Of a stretch of DNA of 5,787 nt, positions 1 to 5,787 are shown piece after piece. Location of the stretch: contig JAGYOC010000006.1 in the NCBI GenBank assembly GCA_018399795.1, positions 1 to 5,787 of the forward strand. Direction: 5' to 3'. Origin of the DNA: Dehalococcoidales bacterium. Lineage in GTDB: Bacteria > Chloroflexota > Dehalococcoidia > Dehalococcoidales > UBA5760. Position 1 is the first letter of the stretch. Each line of letters begins with the position of its first letter. A program made the position numbers and the translations under genes. The notes below the pieces were generated by a model, which did no database searches, was not told where the DNA came from, and saw nothing but the letters and a program-made list of their open reading frames with translations.

Positions 1-116
1 TATGGTGTCCTCAGAACCTTACAGTTTATATTTTCACTTTAACCTTGTATCCAGTGTATTGGGTTTGATGCTCACAAAAAAACCACATCCACATAACAAG
101 AGGGCGATCGTTTTAC
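1..116. other. Non-coding region downstream of the operon
   Basis: This AT-rich stretch follows the stop codon of the large oxidoreductase gene. On either strand only very short reading frames are present, the longest noticed being about 22 codons on the minus strand, with no convincing ribosome-binding site. The minus strand has a run of seven T (bases 76-82), but no GC-rich hairpin lies directly before it, so I do not call an intrinsic terminator. The motif AACCTT occurs twice (15-20 and 41-46), probably by chance. The last bases on the minus strand resemble a ribosome-binding site and are listed separately. Confidence 0.6.
9..12 (-). promoter_or_regulatory. Possible ribosome-binding site for a gene starting at the window edge
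   Basis: On the minus strand the sequence GAGG is followed by a seven-base spacer, ACACCAT, and then an A at base 1, the final base of the window in this direction. If the next two bases outside the window are TG, an ATG would sit at ideal distance. This would make the next gene a co-directional neighbour about 115 bases downstream of the large oxidoreductase gene. The call is speculative because the start codon itself is not visible. Confidence 0.2.
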
Positions 117-2498
117 TCACCCCCTATAGCATCTAAAGGCGTAGACTGCTCCGGGAGAATTACCCCATACCTTCAATATTCTTAGTGTAAGGCTGTGTGT
201 GTGCAGTGGTTCGGAGAGATCTAAACTCCATTGCGTATGATAATTCTCCTTCTCATCAGCTACTACATTCCCTGCTTCATCAATAAGCTGAAAATGGCGT
301 ACGCAGTAGGGCATCTCCGATTCCGGGTGTCCCATCAACACGGTTTCCATAGCGTGGTCGAAATCGGTGTCAAACACCAGTTCAATTCGTCCTATCAGCT
401 GCTTGTGCTCCCATTCCAGGCTTAATTCGGGGCGCGGGTCGTATGGATCCGGAACCCAGCAGTTTGCTTTGATGTAAGGGCGTAGATATCCGTTCAGAAT
501 CATCCGCGGGCTAAACAGTTTGGGTGTCGGCTTTAAGTTCATCATAGGAAGCGCACCGCCTGGCCGTCGCTCGGGCAGCCAGAGTTCAAAATTGTCTGCA
601 CCGACGCTGTCTGCCACCTGATCGTGAGTATGATGCAGCAGCAGCACTGCCGGAATTCGCTTCAAATGCGCATGTAGCCGCACCCGGGTGTGGGGTTTGA
701 AAATCAAAAACACATAGGTGGCTTCTTCTAATTTCGCATCAAAGTCTATTTCAAAAGAAGTGTTTTCCCCTACTTCAAGGTCAACGGTAGCACGGGAAAG
801 CACTTTCTCCGGAGTAAAATTGGCCGGATTGTATGAAGTTCGCAGTTCTAAAGTTATACTTGCCTCGCCGTGTTTGCCCGGTACGTCCTCCGATTTGATG
901 GCCACGCTTCTGGCATTGTGTGCCCCCTCCAACTCTTCATCTGTGCGGAGGGTTACATACTTTTCTCCCGCCAATTGCACATCGGCCAGAAACTCGAATT
1001 TTGGGACTTTTCCCTCGGGTAGAGGCATCATAAATGCCTTTTCATTTTCAAGAAACAGAAAAGTCTGATCGTTATTTGAAAAATGGACAAACTCGAAAGT
1101 ACTGCTGCATTTAATTTCGGCTGACTGGCTTAAATCATAATCCACAAGCTTCAGTCCCGGAATAAACTGCCCCCGCCGCAAGAGACGATCTTGCAGTTCG
1201 CGCATATGTCGGCTCTCTACAAGGGCAGCCGGCAGTAGTCCCTTCTGTGTACACTCTGCAGCGGCTACTCCCACCGCCTGTCCATTATGGGCCGAGGTGA
1301 GCATAACGCGGGTAGAGCCGAAGGCCACATGCGAGGTGCTGATAATTCGCCCAGTGAGAAAAAGATTACTCACATCCTTGCTGAACATGGTCCTGTAGGG
1401 TATCTGATACACCCCTTTGGAATGATACTGGTCGCAACCCTGGTGTTTTGAGTAGACCCCGTCGGCTGGATGGAGATCGAGCGACCATCCGCCCACTGAT
1501 ACTGCATCTTCCCAAGTTTGCTGCTCGACTATATCCTTCTGGGTCAGAATCACTGGCCCTTCGAAGCGCCGACTCTCCCGCTTGCCGGGAATCATGCCGA
1601 CCCATTCGATTGTAAGATTCTCAGACTCCGGATGCTTGCCCGAGTTTTTCACATAATCCCATACCCCAAAAATGATTTTCCACAATTCCCATTTAATGGT
1701 CTCGGTATCACGCACTGTATCGAGTCGGCCGCCGTACTCTATCCACCAAAAATTGCACCCTTGGTCATTCACATCAAACCCACGAAAGCGGGGAATCTTC
1801 TCAGGTGCCGAATCAAGGGCGTAACTCGGTGCAATAAATTTTACTGGAGCACCCGTATCCTTTGTATAAAAGAAAATGGAGTGGCCGAGCCGCTCCCCGT
1901 AGGAGTCCGGTTCAGGGGCAAATCCCTCATCAAACTCGTCGGGCTTTTCGGCCCCGAACCTGAATGACGCGCCGGCCCGGTATGCCAACACCCCGTCCCC
2001 GGAGGCATCGCAAAACAGTGGGGCTTTAATACAATAGGTGGTCTCGTTCTGAGCATTGTAAGCGGTAACTGACCTCACCTGTGAACAGTGGTCCGAAACC
2101 GTTACAATCTCCGCATCGTGCACGGCGGTATTCAACAAAAGGGTGATATTCGGCTCGGCCGTCACTTTCTCCAGTATAATAGTATCGAGGAGCACCGGGT
2201 TGCCCTCTTTATTACGGTGCAGGTTCTCCACAAGCAGCTCATCGATCACCCCACCCTCTCTGGAGAAGCGGTTGTTATTGTTCATATGGGCGGTAGCCCC
2301 CAGAGCCCAGAGGCGTACCTCGCTGGAGGCATTTCCACCAAGGACCGGCCGGTCCTGCACCAGAACCACCTGTATTCCTTCGCGTGCGGCGGTGATAGCA
2401 GTACAGGTGCCTGCTAATCCGCCACCTACAATACACAAATCAGTTGCTAATTCCTCGCTTCTAAAATGTCGCGGTCCACTGTATTTTTCGTGAATCAT
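117..2498 (-). CDS. FAD-dependent oxidoreductase with large C-terminal beta-rich extension (793 aa)
   Basis: This is a flavoprotein of the FAD_oxidored (PF12831-like) superfamily, predicted to oxidise or reduce an unknown, probably carbohydrate-derived substrate in the cytoplasm. Visible motifs are the dinucleotide-binding GGGLAG (residues 25-30) in a beta-alpha-beta fold, GGNASSE (54-60), the second FAD-contact motif DASGDG (164-169), FRFGAE (179-184), GMIPGKRESRR (301-311), and the C-terminal FAD segment GRIISTSHVAFGSTR (383-397) followed by GQAVG (406-410). The flavin domain ends near residue 448. About 345 more residues follow: a beta-rich middle part (about 451-668) and a terminal part (about 669-793) with NGYLRPY, WVPDP and alternating hydrophobic strands resembling a discoidin-like (F5/8-type) sandwich. 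There is no signal peptide. The ATG at 2498 lies two bases after the preceding gene's stop, with a modest AGG site (ACAGGT, 2505-2510) six bases upstream. The family is secure; the substrate and the role of the extension are unknown. Confidence 0.9.
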   Translation of the reverse strand: MIHEKYSGPRHFRSEELATDLCIVGGGLAGTCTAITAAREGIQVVLVQDRPVLGGNASSEVRLWALGATAHMNNNNRFSREGGVIDELLVENLHRNKEGNPVLLDTIILEKVTAEPNITLLLNTAVHDAEIVTVSDHCSQVRSVTAYNAQNETTYCIKAPLFCDASGDGVLAYRAGASFRFGAEKPDEFDEGFAPEPDSYGERLGHSIFFYTKDTGAPVKFIAPSYALDSAPEKIPRFRGFDVNDQGCNFWWIEYGGRLDTVRDTETIKWELWKIIFGVWDYVKNSGKHPESENLTIEWVGMIPGKRESRRFEGPVILTQKDIVEQQTWEDAVSVGGWSLDLHPADGVYSKHQGCDQYHSKGVYQIPYRTMFSKDVSNLFLTGRIISTSHVAFGSTRVMLTSAHNGQAVGVAAAECTQKGLLPAALVESRHMRELQDRLLRRGQFIPGLKLVDYDLSQSAEIKCSSTFEFVHFSNNDQTFLFLENEKAFMMPLPEGKVPKFEFLADVQLAGEKYVTLRTDEELEGAHNARSVAIKSEDVPGKHGEASITLELRTSYNPANFTPEKVLSRATVDLEVGENTSFEIDFDAKLEEATYVFLIFKPHTRVRLHAHLKRIPAVLLLHHTHDQVADSVGADNFELWLPERRPGGALPMMNLKPTPKLFSPRMILNGYLRPYIKANCWVPDPYDPRPELSLEWEHKQLIGRIELVFDTDFDHAMETVLMGHPESEMPYCVRHFQLIDEAGNVVADEKENYHTQWSLDLSEPLHTHSLTLRILKVWGNSPGAVYAFRCYRG

Positions 2499-2500
2499 TT

Positions 2501-3814
2501 TTATACCTGTATCCCTTGTTTATTCAGTAATTTTTGAACCTTTTCCACATTAACGTTTCGCGGCAGAACATGGTCCTGCACACAGACTTTTGCTATAGTT
2601 CCAACCCCCTGGCCCATATTTACACAGGTGGGCATGGCCCGGTAATTTGAGTGAGCCAGATGGGTCCCGGAAATGTTACGCCCAGCCAACAGCAGACAGT
2701 CCACTTCTTTAGGTACAAAACAACCAAACGGGATAGTATACTTCTTTTTCTGCCTAAACTCTTTTTGTATACCGGTTTCATCCATCCCGCTGCCGGACAT
2801 ATTATGCACATCAAAGTTAAAATAGGCCCGGGTAACAATCCAATCCTCAAACACCCGCGCCGCACGTATGTCATCTGCAGTAATAGTGTAAAGCCCCACG
2901 AAGTGGCGCGTCTCCCGAACTCCCAGAGCGCAGGCGGTCATAAGCAAAAAACACTCTTCATAGCCGGGTATATATTCACGCAGAAACTTTACAATAAGCG
3001 GAAGCTGCCGCCGGCATTCAATCTCTCCGCGGGTAATCGCCCGCACATCGGTAGCGTCAATGTCGAGGCAGTTGGTCATATTTACACTTACCACTCCCGG
3101 CATTGAGCTCGGATACAGCAGCACGTGTCCAATGGGATGGGGTAGTTTCTCCTTCGCCAGAGACTGAATTGAACGCCCGTTTACCACGAAATCGTCCTCG
3201 AACTCACCGGGAAACACGGCCCGCCCCATATCCACTCCTCCGACTTTGAACATTACACTGACCGGCTGCATTTTTCCGTCGCTCTCACGCCCCTGGACAT
3301 ACTCCACCCCGGATTTGAAAGCGATATCACCATCGCCGGTAGCGTCGATAACTACATCGGCATAGATAGCCTCCCGGCCGGATTTGCTTTCTGTGATGAT
3401 GCCGCAAACCCGGTCACCATCCATAATCACGTCTACCGCGACCGTATAGAGTTGCAGCTTGGCTCCGGCCTCATCGAGCATCTCCAACATAGTAAGCTTC
3501 AGCTTTTCCGGATGAATTATTCGTTCAGCCTGCAGCACTTTGTCACCGAAATAGTTCCAGTCTCTGTCCGCATCTTTGGAGCGCTGCAGCAGCTCTGCAT
3601 ACAGGGGGCCTTCGGTAGCTCCGGTCCAGTGACTCATCATGCCGGAAGTTGCCACCCCGCCGGCGGCCCCGCTGCTCTCAATGAGTAAGGTTTCGGCGCC
3701 CAGCCGCGCAGCAGTAACTGCTGCTGAAAAACCGGCCGGCCCTCCCCCAACTACCAGTATCTCGACCACATGGGCTACAGGTATCATGCGTTCTGTTTCT
3801 GTATAATATTTCAT
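2501..3814 (-). CDS. FAD-dependent oxidoreductase, FAD_oxidored family (437 aa)
   Basis: This is a compact flavoprotein of the same superfamily as its downstream neighbour, consisting of little more than the FAD domain with an inserted substrate region. It begins with a Rossmann-type strand and GGGPAG (residues 23-28), an acidic residue E46 placed to bind the adenosine ribose, and GAAGGVATSG (49-58). DATGDGD (157-163) is the second FAD-contact motif, and AGRNISGTHLAHSNYR (377-392) followed by MGQGVGT (400-406) is the C-terminal FAD segment. No signal peptide or membrane span is seen, so it should act in the cytoplasm. The ATG at 3814 has AAGGA (3822-3826) seven bases upstream, inside the last codons of the permease gene; only four bases separate the two genes. 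The context suggests oxidation of a compound brought in by the adjacent importer. Alternatives within the superfamily (fumarate reductase-like or thiazole-type enzymes) fit less well. The reaction is not known. Confidence 0.9.
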   Translation of the reverse strand: MKYYTETERMIPVAHVVEILVVGGGPAGFSAAVTAARLGAETLLIESSGAAGGVATSGMMSHWTGATEGPLYAELLQRSKDADRDWNYFGDKVLQAERIIHPEKLKLTMLEMLDEAGAKLQLYTVAVDVIMDGDRVCGIITESKSGREAIYADVVIDATGDGDIAFKSGVEYVQGRESDGKMQPVSVMFKVGGVDMGRAVFPGEFEDDFVVNGRSIQSLAKEKLPHPIGHVLLYPSSMPGVVSVNMTNCLDIDATDVRAITRGEIECRRQLPLIVKFLREYIPGYEECFLLMTACALGVRETRHFVGLYTITADDIRAARVFEDWIVTRAYFNFDVHNMSGSGMDETGIQKEFRQKKKYTIPFGCFVPKEVDCLLLAGRNISGTHLAHSNYRAMPTCVNMGQGVGTIAKVCVQDHVLPRNVNVEKVQKLLNKQGIQV

Positions 3815-3818
3815 GTTC

Positions 3819-4670
3819 TTATCCTTTTAGTCCGGTATGGGTAGTGCCCTCGACAAAGTGGCGTTGCGCCGCCAGAAAAATGAGTATCATCGGGGCAATC
3901 GACATAATGACAAAAGCCATCACATGGTGAATGTTGATCTCTTCGGCGCTTGTACCCATGATGGTATACAGGCCCATGGTTACAGTGTACAGCTTTTCAC
4001 TCTGCAGATAGATCAGGGGCTGGATAAAGTCGTTCCACCGCCAACGCACAGTAAAAATTGCTATGGTAGCCAGGGCCGGCTTGGTAAGCGGCAGAATAAT
4101 CCGCCAGTAAATGCCGAACTCACTGCAACCATCGATCATAGCCGCCTCGCTGAGGTCCATCGGTATGCTGCGATAATACTGCCGCATCAGAAAAATACTG
4201 GTCGGGGAACCCAGCGCTGGAGCAATAATCAGCGGCAGAAGGGTGCCCAACAGTCCCAGCTGCTGAAAAATAAGAAAGCGCGGCAGCAGCAGCAGGAACA
4301 GCGGCATAAACATAGTTGAGACGGTCAGCATGAAAAAAGCCTCACGCCCCTTCCACTGAATCCGCGATAGGGCATAGCCGGCAAACGAGCTTACCAGCAA
4401 ATTGAAGACCAGCACCGCTCCGACAACAATCAGGGTATTCCTGAAATAACGGATAACCGGATAGCTTTTAAACACTTCCACATAGTTCTCAGGGTGCAGA
4501 GGAAGCGGGAAGAAAGCCCGCGGTTGCTGCAGCAACTGCACCTGGCTCTTGAGTGAAGTAGAAATTGCATAGATGAAGGGGGCAAAAAAAGCCACACATA
4601 CTACAATAACTACTATATATTTAAGGCTGTTTTCAAGCGCTTCGCCGGTTGTCAAAGTTTTCGTACTCAT
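3819..4670 (-). CDS. Carbohydrate ABC transporter permease, MalG-like (CUT1)
   Basis: This is the second inner-membrane permease of a CUT1 sugar importer, pairing with the product of the gene just upstream. At 283 residues it has the usual length of the MalG/LacG/UgpE group. About six membrane segments are visible, near residues 17-38, 78-100, 111-131, 140-162, 198-220 and 249-269. The cytoplasmic EAA loop that docks the ATPase is well preserved: SEAAMIDG (174-181) followed by ILPLTKPAL (192-200). The protein ends in FVEGTTHTGLKG, typical of this subfamily. The ATG at 4670 has AGGAG (4676-4680) five bases upstream, and this site overlaps the stop codon of the preceding permease, so translation is probably coupled. 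The transported sugar cannot be deduced from the permease. Confidence 0.95.
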   Translation of the reverse strand: MSTKTLTTGEALENSLKYIVVIVVCVAFFAPFIYAISTSLKSQVQLLQQPRAFFPLPLHPENYVEVFKSYPVIRYFRNTLIVVGAVLVFNLLVSSFAGYALSRIQWKGREAFFMLTVSTMFMPLFLLLLPRFLIFQQLGLLGTLLPLIIAPALGSPTSIFLMRQYYRSIPMDLSEAAMIDGCSEFGIYWRIILPLTKPALATIAIFTVRWRWNDFIQPLIYLQSEKLYTVTMGLYTIMGTSAEEINIHHVMAFVIMSIAPMILIFLAAQRHFVEGTTHTGLKG

Positions 4671-4678
4671 ATTGACTC

Positions 4679-5590
4679 CTATACCTCGTAAAAGACTACT
4701 CTGCGGCTGGTACGCATCACCACAATCGTCATAATCAGGCTGATGACTATCAGCACCATCGCCAGGGCGCTGGCTTCCCCTATGTTGAAGCGCTGAAAGG
4801 CCTTTTGGTACACGTGCAGCGTGTAGAACCGCGACGCGTCCGCCGGCCCGCCGGGAACGTTGCCCTCGGGCAGCACCAGTGCCGGGATAAAGATCATCAG
4901 GCCTAGCTTCAAATCGAGAATTGCTCTAAACAGAATAGAGGGAGAGATAAGCGGCAAAGTAATATGCCGGAACTGCGCGACCTTGCCGATTCCGTCGATT
5001 TCCGCCGCATCATAGTAATGCTTCGGCACACCCTGCAGGGCGCCCAAGTACACAACCATGGCCGTACCGCACTGCCACACCATCAGCAGCACTGCCGCTA
5101 TGATAATCAGGTCGGGATTTGCAATCCAGAGCGGGCCTTTGATGCCGAACACCTGCAGAAAGTTGTTCAAAAGTCCGTTCGGGTAAAAGATAAACTTACC
5201 GATAACGAAAATCGCGATCACCGGCAGTACCGCCGGTAAAAAGATAAGCGCCCGCCAGAGAGGCAAGGGCTTCACATCTAAATCCAGTATGAAAGCGGTA
5301 AAAAGTCCCATCGCAATATTCAGCGGAACGTACAGACTGGTAAAGAGAAAGGTAGTGTACAAACCGTGCCAGAAATTGCTGTCCTGCACGATATCGATAT
5401 AGTTTTTGATACCGATAAAACTCGCATCACCAACAAGTTTGTATTTGGTGAAGCTCAGAACTAAGGTGTAGATAATCGGTCCGTACCAAAAGACGATCAG
5501 GCTTACGATCCAGGGAGAAAGAAAAATGAGCAGGGTTTTCGTTTTCCCTTGATCCAATACCGACCGCTTCTTTAGTGCTACTGTAGACAT
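4679..5590 (-). CDS. Carbohydrate ABC transporter permease, MalF/LacF/UgpA-like (CUT1)
   Basis: This is the first inner-membrane permease of a CUT1 sugar importer. It is 303 residues long from the preferred ATG at 5590; an ATG immediately before it at 5593 would add one methionine. The preferred start is chosen because GGAGG (5595-5599) is only one base from the first ATG but four bases from the second. Six membrane segments can be traced, beginning with LLIFLSPWIV near residue 20. The EAA loop reads YYDAAEIDG with a downstream ITLPLISPS (about residues 192-218), giving DAA in place of the consensus EAA. A periplasmic PGGPADAS segment (about 246-253) matches the GGP motif common in this subfamily. 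It is separated from the upstream binding-protein gene by a hairpin-bearing gap and from the next permease by eight bases. No ATPase gene is visible. Confidence 0.95.
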   Translation of the reverse strand: MSTVALKKRSVLDQGKTKTLLIFLSPWIVSLIVFWYGPIIYTLVLSFTKYKLVGDASFIGIKNYIDIVQDSNFWHGLYTTFLFTSLYVPLNIAMGLFTAFILDLDVKPLPLWRALIFLPAVLPVIAIFVIGKFIFYPNGLLNNFLQVFGIKGPLWIANPDLIIIAAVLLMVWQCGTAMVVYLGALQGVPKHYYDAAEIDGIGKVAQFRHITLPLISPSILFRAILDLKLGLMIFIPALVLPEGNVPGGPADASRFYTLHVYQKAFQRFNIGEASALAMVLIVISLIMTIVVMRTSRRVVFYEV

Positions 5591-5594
5591 CATT

Positions 5595-5599
5595 CCTCC
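5595..5599 (-). promoter_or_regulatory. Ribosome-binding site that decides between two adjacent ATG codons
   Basis: A strong GGAGG is followed by A-ATG-ATG on the minus strand. The first ATG (5593-5591) is one base from the site, too close for normal initiation, while the second (5590-5588) is four bases away, short but workable. The site itself follows two T5 runs separated by GGG. Confidence 0.7.
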
Positions 5600-5617
5600 A
5601 AAAACCCAAAAACCGGC

Positions 5618-5657
5618 CGGTTGCCGCCGGGCATCTCAATCTCAGCCGCGGCAACCG
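5618..5657 (-). promoter_or_regulatory. Intergenic hairpin between binding-protein and permease genes
   Basis: A perfect 10-base inverted repeat, CGGTTGCCGC (5648-5657 on the minus strand) and GCGGCAACCG (5618-5627), encloses 20 bases. A further GGC/GCC pairing inside, with a two-base bulge, leaves a 12-base apical loop made of two exact copies of TGAGAT (5633-5644). Downstream come GGCCG and then two T5 runs. Hairpins between the binding-protein and permease genes of sugar importers are known to lower downstream expression, by partial termination or by protecting the upstream message from 3' decay. Here the T-run starts five bases after the stem, so an attenuator or RNA-stabilising element is more likely than a full terminator. 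The function is inferred. Confidence 0.6.
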
Positions 5658-5672
5658 ACACAGGTCCATTCT

Positions 5673-5787
5673 CTATTCGTTGAGATCATCCAGATAATCC
5701 TGGTATTTCTCATCGACATCCAACATAATCGCGTCGATATTCTCACCGGAAATCCTGCGGGCGGGAACATCCCGCAGCCAGGGCTTG
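5673..5787 (-). CDS. C-terminal end of probable extracellular sugar-binding protein (partial)
   Basis: An open frame enters from the right edge and runs 37 codons to a TAG at 5673-5675. It reads KPWLRDVPARRISG, then ENIDAIMLDVDEKY, then QDYLDDLNE. The amphipathic, acidic last helix (MLDVDEKYQDYLDDLNE) is what is usually seen at the C-terminus of family 1 extracellular solute-binding proteins, and such a gene is the standard neighbour directly upstream of the MalF-like permease. The remainder of the gene is outside the window, so the lipoprotein signal and ligand-binding residues cannot be checked. The frame is clearly coding by its position and its stop just before the hairpin; the product assignment rests mostly on context. 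Confidence 0.65.
   Translation of the reverse strand, partial: KPWLRDVPARRISGENIDAIMLDVDEKYQDYLDDLNE

Noticed and set aside
99..125. Weak hairpin overlapping the stop codon of the large oxidoreductase (8 pairs, two of them G-T) with a T7 run further downstream, as a possible terminator
   Set aside because: The stem is weak and the T-run (76-82) begins 16 bases after it, so the pattern does not match an intrinsic terminator.
1518..1967. 149-codon open frame on the plus strand
   Set aside because: It is antisense to the conserved flavin domain of the 793 aa oxidoreductase, so it is best explained as a shadow frame.
2201..2498. Possible signal peptide at the N-terminus of the large oxidoreductase, since its C-terminal module resembles secreted modules
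   Set aside because: The first 20 residues are charged and polar (MIHEKYSGPRHFRSEE), and the first hydrophobic stretch is the FAD-binding strand, so there is no export signal.
2651..3106. 151-codon open frame on the plus strand
   Set aside because: It is antisense to the 437 aa oxidoreductase, with no family resemblance and no sensible ribosome-binding site or operon context.
3837..4319. 160-codon open frame on the plus strand
   Set aside because: It lies fully antisense to the MalG-like permease, its product is low in hydrophobic structure and rich in Q, H, K and R with no recognisable motif, and the opposite strand is clearly coding.
5427..5669. 80-codon minus-strand frame spanning the hairpin and the start of the first permease
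   Set aside because: It runs out of frame through the permease start and its N-terminal part encodes the hairpin; the product (rich in R and L) has no recognisable features.

Overview
The window holds the downstream part of one bacterial operon, read entirely from the minus strand. In transcription order (right to left) it contains: the last 37 codons of an upstream gene, probably the sugar-binding lipoprotein of an ABC importer (5673-5787); a 79-82 base gap with a strong hairpin; two inner-membrane permeases of the carbohydrate uptake (CUT1, MalF/MalG-like) family (4679-5590 and 3819-4670); and two FAD-dependent oxidoreductases of the FAD_oxidored (PF12831-like) type, one of 437 residues (2501-3814) and one of 793 residues (117-2498). 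Bases 1-116 are non-coding as far as can be seen.

The four complete genes are packed tightly, with gaps of about 8, 4 and 2 bases. The ribosome-binding sites of the last three lie at or inside the end of the preceding gene, so a single polycistronic transcript with coupled translation is likely. The promoter must lie beyond the right edge. No ATPase gene is present; this is common for CUT1 importers that share a MsmX/UgpC-type ATPase encoded elsewhere.

The plausible joint role is uptake of a sugar, oligosaccharide or related polyol/glycoside, followed by flavin-dependent oxidation in the cytoplasm. Neither oxidoreductase shows a signal peptide. The substrate cannot be read from the sequence. 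The most unusual aspects are two different oxidoreductases of the same superfamily in one transport operon, and the roughly 345-residue uncharacterised C-terminal extension on the larger one.

The organism is a bacterium of roughly balanced base composition using clear Shine-Dalgarno sites. The gene content fits carbohydrate-scavenging lineages such as Spirochaetota or Paenibacillus-like Bacillota, but this is a weak inference and no taxonomic marker is present. I saw no tRNA, rRNA, CRISPR array, insertion sequence or phage gene.
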